Assembly: GCF_020217485.1 (NCBI RefSeq)
Contig: NZ_JAEKMI010000003.1
Span: 62,001 to 126,000, forward strand
Length of the DNA stretch: 64,000 bases
Source: Mycobacterium sp. WUMAC-067
GTDB lineage: Bacteria; Actinomycetota; Actinomycetes; Mycobacteriales; Mycobacteriaceae
Direction: 5' to 3'
Below are positions 26,107-34,505 of the stretch, piece after piece (position 1 is the first letter of the stretch; each line of letters begins with the position of its first letter). The notes beneath the pieces were generated by a model. It was not told where the DNA came from. It saw nothing but the letters and a program-made list of their open reading frames with translations, and made no database searches. The position numbers and the translations under genes are program-made.

Positions 26107-27519
26107 ATGACGAGTTCCACCGCCCAGGTCACGGCCGCGCCCGGCAAGCCGCTGCTGCTGCTGAGCGCCTATGACCTCGCCGACGTGGGCTATCGCGTCG
26201 AGGAGTTCTTCGTTTCCGCGACGGCCTCGTCCTATACCGCGGTGACCGAGCTGGGACCGGACGGCCGCTGGGACGTCACACCCTCGGGCTCAGCCGATTA
26301 CACGACGCGCATCGTGGTGTTGACCCCGTCGGATCCGACTCGGTTTAACGGAACAGTACTGGTCGAATGGCTCAACGTCAGCGGCGGCATCGACGCTCCC
26401 GCGGTATGGATGATGGCGCATCGCGAAATCGTCCGCGCCGGTTACGCCTATGTCGGGGTCTCGGCTCAGCGGGTGGGGGTCGAGGGCGGCGACAGCCTGC
26501 TCGGCGCCGACATGTCGCTGAAAAGCCAGGATCCGCAACGGTATGCGCCCCTGCACCACCCGGGCGACGCCTTCTCCTACGACATCTTCTCGCAAATCGG
26601 TTGCCTGCTCAAAAGCGCCGAACGCCATGCGCTCGTGCGGGATCTGCCCGTGCGGCGCGTCATTGCGCTGGGCGAATCGCAGTCGGCGATGTTCCTGACG
26701 ACCTACATCAATGCGATCGACCCGTTGGCCCGCAGCTACGACGGGTTCCTTGTCCATTCCCGTTTCGGCCCGGCCGCCCCGCTCGACGGTACCTCGATCT
26801 TCGCGGAAGCCGAGGAGCCGCAAGGGGTTGGGTTCCGGCCGGAACTGCGCGTCCCGCTGCTGACGGTCATCACCGAAACCGACGTCTTCGGCGGAGCCCG
26901 GCAGGGCTACTACTTCGCGCGGCAGCCCGACAACCAATACCTGCGGGTCTGGGAGATCGCCGGCGCCGCCCATGCCGACAACTACACCATCCAGGCCGCG
27001 TTCATCGACAGCGGCTCGGCGCCGCTCGAGGCCATCGCCGCCGCCTACGCGCCGACCAACATGCTGATGGGCCAGCAGTTGGCGCACTGCATCAACTTCG
27101 GTCCGCAACACCACTATGTGGTGCAGGCCGCGCTCGCCGCGCTCAACACCTGGGTCGCCGGCGGCGGGCCGCCGCCCAGCGCCGAGCCCCTCGAGGTTCG
27201 CGAAACCGAAGGGCCACAACCGGTTCTGGACGGCAATGGCCTCACCCGGGGCGGCCTTCGGACCCCCTGGGTGGACGTGCCGGTCGCCCGGACGTCGGGC
27301 CTGGGCGGCGACGAGAGCATCATGTCGATGATTTTCGGCTCCGGCGAGCTTTTCGACGCCACTACGCTGCGCCGGCTCTATCCCGGCGGAAGCACGGAAT
27401 ACCTGGAACGCTTCACCGCCGCGCTCGACGCGGCGATCCGCTCTGGATTCATCCTGCCGGCAGACCGCGCCGAGATCCTGGAACTCGCCGCCGCGACGTA
27501 TCCCGGCGACCGGTCTTAG
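26107..27519 (+). CDS. Alpha/beta hydrolase domain protein downstream of sigG
   Basis: This 470-aa protein fits the large alpha/beta hydrolase family annotated only as alpha/beta hydrolase domain (Abhydrolase_10 type). The probable nucleophile is Ser in ALGESQSAMFL near residue 192, and a candidate catalytic His is in EIAGAAHADNY near residue 291. ATG 26107 has AGAAGG about six bases upstream and lies ten bases after sigG. There is no signal peptide. It has no counterpart next to sigG in the H37Rv order I remember. The substrate is unknown. Confidence 0.75.
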   Translation: MTSSTAQVTAAPGKPLLLLSAYDLADVGYRVEEFFVSATASSYTAVTELGPDGRWDVTPSGSADYTTRIVVLTPSDPTRFNGTVLVEWLNVSGGIDAPAVWMMAHREIVRAGYAYVGVSAQRVGVEGGDSLLGADMSLKSQDPQRYAPLHHPGDAFSYDIFSQIGCLLKSAERHALVRDLPVRRVIALGESQSAMFLTTYINAIDPLARSYDGFLVHSRFGPAAPLDGTSIFAEAEEPQGVGFRPELRVPLLTVITETDVFGGARQGYYFARQPDNQYLRVWEIAGAAHADNYTIQAAFIDSGSAPLEAIAAAYAPTNMLMGQQLAHCINFGPQHHYVVQAALAALNTWVAGGGPPPSAEPLEVRETEGPQPVLDGNGLTRGGLRTPWVDVPVARTSGLGGDESIMSMIFGSGELFDATTLRRLYPGGSTEYLERFTAALDAAIRSGFILPADRAEILELAAATYPGDRS

Positions 27520-27538
27520 GCGAGGCCCGATTGCCGGG

Positions 27539-28672
27539 CTAGAACAGCCGGCTGTCCGGCGGCGGGCCCGGCACCGGACGCACCAGGCCGGCGCCGGTGA
27601 TCAGCGGCAGGTCCAGCGCGCAGAGCAACCCGGGCGGGGCCGCGCACACCGCGGGGATGGCATTGACCATCCGCGAGGAGCCGGCGATGCGCGCCCCCAG
27701 GTCGTGGTCGCGGTCTTCGGCCATCTCGAATTCGCACCGCATGCTCGGGGAACCCTCGATCTCCACGCGGTACAACCCCCGACCGGACGCCATGCCGTAA
27801 CCGAGGTCCTTGGGCGGGATGCAGATGTGCGGCTGGGGCCAGTCCGGGGCGATGTCGTCGCGCATGCGCGTCACGTGGTCGAGGACGAAAGTCGGTTTCC
27901 CGCCGACGAAACCGGTCAGCGTCGAGCGCATGGCCGCGATCGTTCCGGCCGCGATGTGCCCCGTCGGCGTGTCGAACGATTCGTCGGCGGGGATCCGCTC
28001 GTTGGCCTCCTCGATGTTGTCGATCTTGACCCCCAGCCCGGCGGCGAGCTGGTGCAACACGGGGCCCCAGCCGAACGTGAACACCCCGGGCGTCGCCGCG
28101 AACGCCGGATACTCCGGCGGTTGGCCGAACCCGAGGATCTCGTACACGGCGGAGCGGTCCGGGTAGGTCGCGTAGTTGAACATCTCCGTCACCCGCACCG
28201 ATTCGATCACCCGGGAGACACCGGTAAGCACCAGCGGCAGAACGTCATTGGCGAACCCGGAGTCGATGCCGGTGGTGAAGAACGACACCCCACCGTCGAT
28301 CGCGGCCTGGCGCAGCGGCTCGGTGAACGCGGAGTCGACCGCGTCGGGAAAGACGAGTGGCACCACCGAACACGACACCACGTTCTTTCCCGCCCGCAGG
28401 ATCGACACCATGTCCTCGACCGCCTCCAGCGGCCGTAGGTTCGCGCCGGCGGCGTACACCACCGCGTCGGCGTCGCCGGCGAGCATGTCCGCCGGATCCT
28501 GGGTGGCCACCACGCCCACGGGCGCGATGCCACACAGCTCCCCGGCATCGCGGCCGGCCTTGGCGTCGCTGTGCACCACGACGTCGACCAGTTGGAGCTC
28601 CGGATGGTCGATCACCCCCCGCAGGGCGACCACGCCCATGGAACCGGGTCCCCACACTCCCACCTTCAGCAC
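27539..28672 (-). CDS. Dihydrodipicolinate-reductase-like NAD(P)-dependent oxidoreductase
   Basis: This 377-aa protein has an N-terminal Rossmann fold (KVGVWGPGSMGVVALRG) as in DapB-like enzymes, but it is longer than DapB and belongs to a paralogous family common in mycobacteria. A second motif, FFTTGIDSGFANDVLPL, lies near residue 130. GTG 28672 is preceded by AGGAG, which is part of the palindrome at 28680-28693. It is divergent from the IclR-type regulator, probably its controller. The reaction is not known; lysine synthesis should not be assumed. Confidence 0.72.
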   Translation of the reverse strand: MLKVGVWGPGSMGVVALRGVIDHPELQLVDVVVHSDAKAGRDAGELCGIAPVGVVATQDPADMLAGDADAVVYAAGANLRPLEAVEDMVSILRAGKNVVSCSVVPLVFPDAVDSAFTEPLRQAAIDGGVSFFTTGIDSGFANDVLPLVLTGVSRVIESVRVTEMFNYATYPDRSAVYEILGFGQPPEYPAFAATPGVFTFGWGPVLHQLAAGLGVKIDNIEEANERIPADESFDTPTGHIAAGTIAAMRSTLTGFVGGKPTFVLDHVTRMRDDIAPDWPQPHICIPPKDLGYGMASGRGLYRVEIEGSPSMRCEFEMAEDRDHDLGARIAGSSRMVNAIPAVCAAPPGLLCALDLPLITGAGLVRPVPGPPPDSRLF

Positions 28673-28679
28673 GACGATC

Positions 28680-28693
28680 TCCTAATATTAGGA
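28680..28693. promoter_or_regulatory. Perfect palindrome between reductase and IclR-type regulator
   Basis: TCCTAATATTAGGA is an exact 14-bp palindrome in the 62-bp divergent region. It is a likely operator for the IclR-type protein. On the minus strand its AGGA end is also the Shine-Dalgarno of the reductase gene, so a bound protein would sit over the start region of that gene. Confidence 0.6.
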
Positions 28694-28734
28694 TGTATAA
28701 TCTTGCATTTTGGACGGATCGTAGGGAGGCGGCG

Positions 28735-29625
28735 GTGGATACGTCAATGGCGGAGACGCGCGGCGAAGCGCGCGCCAAATCGCCGCCCACCGCGCGGGTG
28801 ATGGATGTCCTTGCGGCCCTGGCGAAGTCACCGAACGGACTGACATCGGCCGAGCTGGCGAAGAGGTGCGCGATCAGCACCTCGACGTGCGCCCTCGTGC
28901 TGGCCGAGTTGGAACGGCGCGCCTGGGTGGCGCGGCGCGGGGATCGGCGCTACGTCCTGGGCAGCGGGCTGTTCGGGCTGGTGCACGGGCTGCGCGAGCA
29001 GTTTCCCCTGCTGGACCGCGGACGTGACGCGCTGCGCTTCCTGCACGACACGCTCGGCGCGGGCTGCTCCATGTCGAAGATCGGCGCTCGGCACCTGACC
29101 ACCGTCGACACGGTCGGCCACGGCACCGACGGCGAACACGCTGTAGGGCAGCGCTTCCCCATCGACCCGCCATTCGGTCTGGTCGCCATGGCCTGGCGCG
29201 ACGACGATTTCATCCGGGCCTGGCTGCATCGCGTGACGCCCCGCCTCACCCGTGCCGAAATCGCGCAGCACCAACGGGTACTGGCCGATATCCGCGCCCG
29301 CGGCTATGGCGCCTGGCGCTTCGACGACACCCACCAGTCGCTGCACAGTCGGCTGGCCGAGCTGTTGGCCTCGCTGGAGCCGACGGCGCACGTCACCCGT
29401 CAGCTCACCACGCTGATGACGATGGTGACCCTGCAGTCGGTCACCGACATCCTCGAAACAGACTTGGCCACTGCAGAATTCGTCGTACTGCCGATCTTCG
29501 CCCCCGATGGCCAGCCGGAGTATCAGATCGAGATTCACCTCGGCCACGCCACCGGGTTGACTTTGCCCGAACTCGACGCCGCGCTCCGGCATGCCCAGGG
29601 GCTGCTCACCGCCGCGGTCGGCTGA
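28735..29625 (+). CDS. IclR-type transcriptional regulator
   Basis: This 296-aa protein has an IclR-like winged helix near residues 20-80 (RVMDVLAALAKSPNGLTSAE and the recognition helix ISTSTCALVLAEL) and a longer ligand-binding region to the C-terminus. GTG 28735 is chosen because GGGAGG (28724-28729) is five bases upstream; ATG 28747 is an alternative. It is divergent from the DapB-like reductase across a perfect palindrome and probably controls it and itself. The inducer is unknown. Confidence 0.78.
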   Translation: MDTSMAETRGEARAKSPPTARVMDVLAALAKSPNGLTSAELAKRCAISTSTCALVLAELERRAWVARRGDRRYVLGSGLFGLVHGLREQFPLLDRGRDALRFLHDTLGAGCSMSKIGARHLTTVDTVGHGTDGEHAVGQRFPIDPPFGLVAMAWRDDDFIRAWLHRVTPRLTRAEIAQHQRVLADIRARGYGAWRFDDTHQSLHSRLAELLASLEPTAHVTRQLTTLMTMVTLQSVTDILETDLATAEFVVLPIFAPDGQPEYQIEIHLGHATGLTLPELDAALRHAQGLLTAAVG

Positions 29626-29649
29626 CCCGACCGGGATTACGCTGGGGTC

Positions 29650-30375
29650 ATGTCTGCCACCGCGGAGATCCGGCGTGCGGCCGATCGGGCCGTCACCACC
29701 ACACCCTGGTTGACCTCCCGGCACTCGTTCTCCTTCGGCGACCACTACGATCCCGACAACACCCATTACGGGCTGCTGCTCGTCAACAACGACGACATCG
29801 TCGCCCCGGGAACGGGATTCGACACACACCCGCACCGGGACATGGAAATCGTGACCTGGGTGCTGCGGGGCGAACTATCCCATCATGACTCCACCGGAAA
29901 CCGCGGAGTCATCTATCCCGGTCTGGCGCAACGCATGTCGGCCGGCAGCGGCATCCTGCACTCCGAGCGCAACGACTCCGCCAGCGAGCCGGTGCATTTC
30001 GTGCAGATGTGGGTGGTGCCCGACGAATCCGGCATCGACCCGAGCTACCAACAGCACGAGATCGACCCGAAAATGTTGGACGACAACCTTGTGACGATCG
30101 CCTCAGGCATGCGCGCCCACGACGCGGCGATCACCCTGCACAACCGCAACGCCGCGCTGCACGCCGCCCGGCTGCGGGCCGGGGCGGCGGTGCACCTCCC
30201 AATGGCGCCTTACCTGCATTTTTTCCTGGCCCGCGGCCGGGTCAGCATCGAAGGGATCGGGGAGTTGGGCGTGGGCGACGCCGTGCGTTTGGCCGACGCC
30301 GACGGCCGGCGCGCGGCGGCGAGCGAGCCCTCCGAACTGCTGATCTGGGAGATGCACGGGAAGCTGGGCGACTGA
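29650..30375 (+). CDS. Pirin family protein (Rv0181c homologue)
   Basis: This 241-aa bicupin is the homologue of Rv0181c. The N-terminal cupin has THPHRDMEIVTWVLRGEL (about 58-75) and later GSGILHSE, which supply the three His and one Glu of the metal site. PVHFVQMWV closes the first domain. Bacterial pirins include quercetin dioxygenases and metabolic modulators; no specific role can be read here. It follows the IclR-type gene by 24 bp on the same strand. Confidence 0.88.
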   Translation: MSATAEIRRAADRAVTTTPWLTSRHSFSFGDHYDPDNTHYGLLLVNNDDIVAPGTGFDTHPHRDMEIVTWVLRGELSHHDSTGNRGVIYPGLAQRMSAGSGILHSERNDSASEPVHFVQMWVVPDESGIDPSYQQHEIDPKMLDDNLVTIASGMRAHDAAITLHNRNAALHAARLRAGAAVHLPMAPYLHFFLARGRVSIEGIGELGVGDAVRLADADGRRAAASEPSELLIWEMHGKLGD

Positions 30376-30432
30376 GCCCATAGAGGGCCGGCGACGCAGC
30401 CCATAGAGTGGGCACGACAGACAGGAGTCGGC

Positions 30433-31878
30433 ATGCCTCACTCGCACGCGCAGCACGCGGCACCCAACCCCAACCGAAACATCAAGGCGATCCGCACCGT
30501 GCGATTCTGGGGGGCGCCCCTGGTCATCACGTTGGCGCTGATGTCGGCGCTGTGCGCGCTCTACCTCGGCGGCATCTTGAACCCGAGCACCAACCTGCAC
30601 CATTTCCCCATCGCGGTGGCGAACGAGGACGCGGGCCCCGGCGGCGCGCAGATTACCGACCGGCTGGTCAATGGGTTGGACAAGAACAAGTTCGATGTCC
30701 GGGTGCTCTCCCGCGGCGAGGCTAAAGATCAACTGGACACCGGCCTGGTGTACGGCTCGGTGGTGATACCGCCCAGCTTCTCGTCCAGGCTGCGGGACTT
30801 CGCGACCAGCGCGGTGGTGCCCGCCCGCGCCGAACGGCCGTCGATCACCGTCTCCACCAACCCGCGGGCCGGCACACTGGGCGCGAGCATCGCCGGCCAA
30901 ACCCTCAGCACGGCCATGGGCATGGCCAACGGCATAGCGGGACAACGGGTTATGGCGGAGGTGGCCGCGCAGACCGGCGGCGCGCCCCTTCCCGGCGCGG
31001 CCCAGGTGGGGCTGGCCGCCCCCATCGAGATCCAGTCGGTTGTCTACAACCCGCTGCCCAACGGCACCGGCAACGGTTTGTCCGCCTTCTATTACGCGCT
31101 GCTGCTACTGCTGGCCGGATTCACCGGCAGCATCGTGGTCAGCACGCTGGTGGACGCGCTACTCGGCTATGTGCCGGCCGAATTCGGCCCGGTGTATCGG
31201 TTCGCCGAGCAGGTCAGGATCTCCAGATTCCAGACGCTGCTGCTCAAGTGGGCGATGATGGTGTTGCTCGGGCTGCTCACCTCGGCGGTGTACCTGTGGA
31301 TCGCCGACGCGCTGGGCATGCCCATAGATCTCAGTTGGCAACTCTGGGCGTTCGGCGTGTTCGCGATCGCCGCGGTGGGCATCACGTCCAGTTCCCTGCT
31401 CTCGGTGCTCGGCACGGCGGGGATGCTGGTCAGCATGCTCATCTTCGTGATCCTCGGCTTGCCGTCGGCCGGAGCCACGGTGCCGCTGGAGGCGACGCCG
31501 TCCTTCTTCCGCTGGCTGGCCGAATTCGAGCCGATGCACCAGGTTTTCCTGGGCGCTCGGTCGCTGCTGTACTTCGGTGGCCGCGGGGACGCGGGCCTGT
31601 CCCAGGCGCTGACCATGACGTCGGTGGGCCTCGTCATCGGGCTGCTGCTCGGCGGCATCGTCACGCACCTGTACGACCGCAAGGGCTTTCACCGGATTCA
31701 GGGTGCGGCCGCGTTCGCGGTCGCCCAGGAGCACCAGGCTCAACACAAGGCCCGCCGCGGCAAGCCGGCGGGGCCGGCGGCTGCCGAGCCGGCCGTCACC
31801 GAGCCGGCCGTCGACTCAGCCACGCCGGCCGACCCAGCCGACCCGCCCCAACCCGAAAGTTCCAGCGAGCAAACGTAA
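30433..31878 (+). CDS. YhgE/Pip-like ABC-2 type membrane protein (Rv0180c homologue)
   Basis: This 481-aa protein has one N-terminal helix (about 28-52) and a large extracytoplasmic domain to about 215. Five C-terminal helices follow (about 217-420) in the ABC-2/YhgE arrangement. The tail is Ala/Pro/Glu rich. FPIAVANEDAGPGGAQI near residue 58 is typical of YhgE-like proteins. The ATG at 30433 has AGGAG six bases upstream. Homologues with this layout take part in envelope or secretion functions, but the substrate is unknown. Confidence 0.8.
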   Translation: MPHSHAQHAAPNPNRNIKAIRTVRFWGAPLVITLALMSALCALYLGGILNPSTNLHHFPIAVANEDAGPGGAQITDRLVNGLDKNKFDVRVLSRGEAKDQLDTGLVYGSVVIPPSFSSRLRDFATSAVVPARAERPSITVSTNPRAGTLGASIAGQTLSTAMGMANGIAGQRVMAEVAAQTGGAPLPGAAQVGLAAPIEIQSVVYNPLPNGTGNGLSAFYYALLLLLAGFTGSIVVSTLVDALLGYVPAEFGPVYRFAEQVRISRFQTLLLKWAMMVLLGLLTSAVYLWIADALGMPIDLSWQLWAFGVFAIAAVGITSSSLLSVLGTAGMLVSMLIFVILGLPSAGATVPLEATPSFFRWLAEFEPMHQVFLGARSLLYFGGRGDAGLSQALTMTSVGLVIGLLLGGIVTHLYDRKGFHRIQGAAAFAVAQEHQAQHKARRGKPAGPAAAEPAVTEPAVDSATPADPADPPQPESSSEQT

Positions 31879-31917
31879 TTCGCGCGTGGCCCAAGCGTCA
31901 TCGGCCCGTGATCTTTG

Positions 31918-31946
31918 TTGACAGTGTGACTTATGAGGCTGATGAT
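31918..31946 (+). promoter_or_regulatory. Candidate sigma-70-type promoter of lprO
   Basis: TTGACA (31918-31923) is an exact -35 consensus. Seventeen bases later GATGAT (31941-31946) is a tolerable mycobacterial -10. The pair lies 21 bp upstream of the lprO start. Confidence 0.45.
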
Positions 31947-31966
31947 GTCTCTGTTGCATCCAGATC

Positions 31967-33067
31967 ATGGCCGAAAGGGCTATCGTGCTGACCCGACGCG
32001 CCAGCTTCCGCCGGCTGGCGGCGTGCTGCACCGCCCTCGTCGCCTGCTTCACGCTGGCGGTCACCTCCGGGCAGCCGCTGGCGCGAGCCGCTGACGGCCG
32101 CGATCTGCTCGCCAACGCGATCGGCAGCACCCGCGGTTCCTACCTGGTCTACAACTTCGGCGCCGGTCACCCCGCGCCGATGCTCAACGCGGGCGGCAGC
32201 TGGTATGAGATGAACAACGGCGGCCATCTGATGATCATCAAGAACGCGGCCGGGCGGCTCTCACCGCATCTGCTCGTCGACACGCACCAGGGCGACCAGG
32301 CCCGCTGCGAAAACAATCCGGGCGCCCGCACCGGCGAGGGCCTGTGGCAGGCCTCGGAGCTCTACACCCCGCTGCAGGCATGGCAACGCATGGGCCAGCC
32401 GACGATCGCGATCAACGCCAACTTCTTCGACGTGCGCGGGCAAAAGGCCGGCTCGTGGCGCCAGACCGGCTGCAGTTCACCGTTGGGCGCCTTCGTGGAC
32501 AACACCAATGGCCGGGGCCGCGCCAACCAGGCCGTCACCGGCACACTCGCCTATCCCGGCAAGCAGGGTCTGTCCGGCGGCGGCGAGAACTGGAGCGCGC
32601 TGACGACGATGATCCTGCCGTCCGGCGGCGCGCCGTATGTGGTGTGGCCCAGGACGAAAAAGGACTACGACGCCGCCACCCCCGTCGTCCAGGACCTGCT
32701 CAGCAAGAACGAGAGGTTCGTGGCGGTGTCGGGAATCGGGCTGTTGGCGCCCGGCAACACCGGACAGCTGAACGACGGCGGGCCCAGCGCGGCGCGAACG
32801 GCGCTGGCCTACGCGAGGCAAAAGGACGAGATGTACATCTTCGAGGGCGGCAGCTACACCCCGGACAACATGCAGGACCTGTTCCGCGGGCTGGGCAGCG
32901 ACAACGCGGTGCTGCTCGACGGCGGCGGCTCCTCGGCGATCGTGCTGCGCCGTGACACCGGCGGCATGTGGGCCGGCGCCGGCTCACCGAGGGGATCGTG
33001 CGACACCCGACAGGTGCTCTGCGACTCCCACGAGCGGGCGCTGCCGAGCTGGATGGCCTTCAACTAG
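31967..33067 (+). CDS. lprO: LprO, exported phosphodiester-glycosidase-like protein (Rv0179c homologue)
   Basis: This 366-aa exported protein is annotated as a lipoprotein in M. tuberculosis. The N-terminus has basic residues, a hydrophobic stretch and a possible lipobox LVAC (Cys27), though ARA-AD near residue 42 could be a signal peptidase I site. From about residue 60 it is a NAGPA/DUF2233 phosphodiester glycosidase domain: TIAINANFFDVRGQKAG near 145 and AVLLDGGGSSAIVLRRD near 310. GTG 31985, with AAAGGG upstream, is an alternative start. The 3' end overlaps the convergent DUF1275 gene by eight bases. Confidence 0.82.
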   Translation: MAERAIVLTRRASFRRLAACCTALVACFTLAVTSGQPLARAADGRDLLANAIGSTRGSYLVYNFGAGHPAPMLNAGGSWYEMNNGGHLMIIKNAAGRLSPHLLVDTHQGDQARCENNPGARTGEGLWQASELYTPLQAWQRMGQPTIAINANFFDVRGQKAGSWRQTGCSSPLGAFVDNTNGRGRANQAVTGTLAYPGKQGLSGGGENWSALTTMILPSGGAPYVVWPRTKKDYDAATPVVQDLLSKNERFVAVSGIGLLAPGNTGQLNDGGPSAARTALAYARQKDEMYIFEGGSYTPDNMQDLFRGLGSDNAVLLDGGGSSAIVLRRDTGGMWAGAGSPRGSCDTRQVLCDSHERALPSWMAFN

Positions 33068-33761
33068 CTACCGCCGCAGCGTTTTTCGTTGCAGCGGGAC
33101 CGAACCTGAAGATCAGCAGGCTCGCCGCGATCACCGCCGCTGCCAGCACGAACACCGGAGCAACCGTGAACCTCGACATCGTCGCGCCGACGAACGCTCC
33201 GGCGCACATGGTGGCGACGACGCCGATGCGCAGCCGTTGGCGCTCGCCCGTACCGCCGGCCAGCCGGCTGTCCAGGCCGAGGCTGACGATCGTCGACGTC
33301 AGCACGGTGGTGGAGAGTTCCTGGATGCCGAACTGGCGCGCGCTCGAGTGTTGCAACCCGAACGTCACGGCGAGGATGCCGATCATGATGAGCGTCGAAT
33401 TGCGTTGGTAGCGCAGCACTCCCGTGCCGGCCAGGATCGACAACGCCACCAGCAGGACGATTTCGGTGGCCAGCACCGTGGTGATCCACGTCCGCGTCCG
33501 TTCACCGAAATGCCGGACCAGCCGCCCGCTGAGCACGGTGGTGCACACGAACGTCGGCAGGGCGACCACGACGGCGGTCAGGTCGATGCTGGTCCTCGGC
33601 GCCAGCCAGAAACCGAGGAAGATCACGTTGCCGGTCATGTTGGCGACGAACACGTGGCCGAGCACCAGGATACTGATCGAGTCGGCCAATCCCGTCGCAA
33701 ACGTCAGCAACAGCAGCGCCGCCACTGTCGATCGTGGTGATACCGGTGAGGTAACCGCCAT
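33060..33761 (-). CDS. DUF1275 (YoaK-type) membrane protein at the 3' end of the mce1 operon
   Basis: This 233-aa protein has six or seven predicted helices and the family start LLLTFATGLADSISILVLGHVFVANMTGN. It lies 36 bp downstream of mas1D on the same strand, so it may be the last gene of the mce1 transcript. In H37Rv I recall lprO directly next to Rv0178, so this gene is an addition here. The role of DUF1275 proteins is unknown; a transport function is suspected from topology. Confidence 0.82.
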   Translation of the reverse strand: MAVTSPVSPRSTVAALLLLTFATGLADSISILVLGHVFVANMTGNVIFLGFWLAPRTSIDLTAVVVALPTFVCTTVLSGRLVRHFGERTRTWITTVLATEIVLLVALSILAGTGVLRYQRNSTLIMIGILAVTFGLQHSSARQFGIQELSTTVLTSTIVSLGLDSRLAGGTGERQRLRIGVVATMCAGAFVGATMSRFTVAPVFVLAAAVIAASLLIFRFGPAATKNAAAVAS

Positions 33762-33797
33762 GGGGTGCAGTCTATTTCGGTGCGGCCCGGTGCAGCG

Positions 33798-34505
33798 TTA
33801 CGTTTTCGGTGTGAGATCCAGCGAGGTGATCGTCGTCATCCTGGTCACCAGCCAGTGGCTCTTCGATCGCTTCATGAACAGCCGGTAGGACAGGTATTTC
33901 AACGACGGCACGTTCTTGGTCAGCGGGCTGGTGGACGTCGTGTTGGTGTAGATGATCACCACGGCGTTGCTGTCATCGAGCGATTCGACCGCCGCGCCGG
34001 TGACGTCGGTGTGGTTGGTGATCTTGGCCTGCTTGTTCGGCGCCACGATGGCGTCGACGAATTTGCGGTACTGCGCCGCGAAATCACCACTGAGATAAGC
34101 GGATGCGCGGTCGGCGAGGGTGTCCATGTTTTCCGGGGTGTAGGTCCACAGGGTGGTGATCGCGTTGGCCGCGGTCCGCGCGACGTTGAGTTTCGTTTCG
34201 GCGACGGCCCGGTCGGCCAGGTACGGCTGCACCATCGCGCCGGCGAATCCGGCGGAGCCGACGAACAGCACGGCGGTGACCAGCGCGACGATCGCCCACG
34301 CCTTGCCCGCCAGCCGTCGCTTGCGCTTGGTGGCCGGCGGGGTGTCGGTGGCCTCGGCGGCTTCGTCGGTGGCCTCGGTGGCCTCGGTGGCCTCGGCGTC
34401 GGCGTCCTCCGGTGCCGCAACGGTCGCCTCGGTCGCCTCGTCGTCGGGGGCCTCCGGGGCCTGCGCGGCAGTCAGATCACCTGCTGCAGGTTGCTGATCT
34501 TCCAC
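33798..34505 (-). CDS. Mas1D, Mce1-associated membrane protein (Rv0178 homologue)
   Basis: This 235-aa protein has an Ala/Glu/Thr/Asp-rich cytosolic N-terminus with EATEATEAT repeats (about 20-55). One membrane helix lies near 70-92, followed by an extracytoplasmic Mas domain ending HWLVTRMTTITSLDLT. GTG 34505 overlaps mas1C by 34 bp. Mas proteins are thought to stabilise or assist the Mce transporter. The nine-base DNA repeats in the N-terminal coding region could vary in number between strains. Confidence 0.83.
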   Translation of the reverse strand: MEDQQPAAGDLTAAQAPEAPDDEATEATVAAPEDADAEATEATEATDEAAEATDTPPATKRKRRLAGKAWAIVALVTAVLFVGSAGFAGAMVQPYLADRAVAETKLNVARTAANAITTLWTYTPENMDTLADRASAYLSGDFAAQYRKFVDAIVAPNKQAKITNHTDVTGAAVESLDDSNAVVIIYTNTTSTSPLTKNVPSLKYLSYRLFMKRSKSHWLVTRMTTITSLDLTPKT

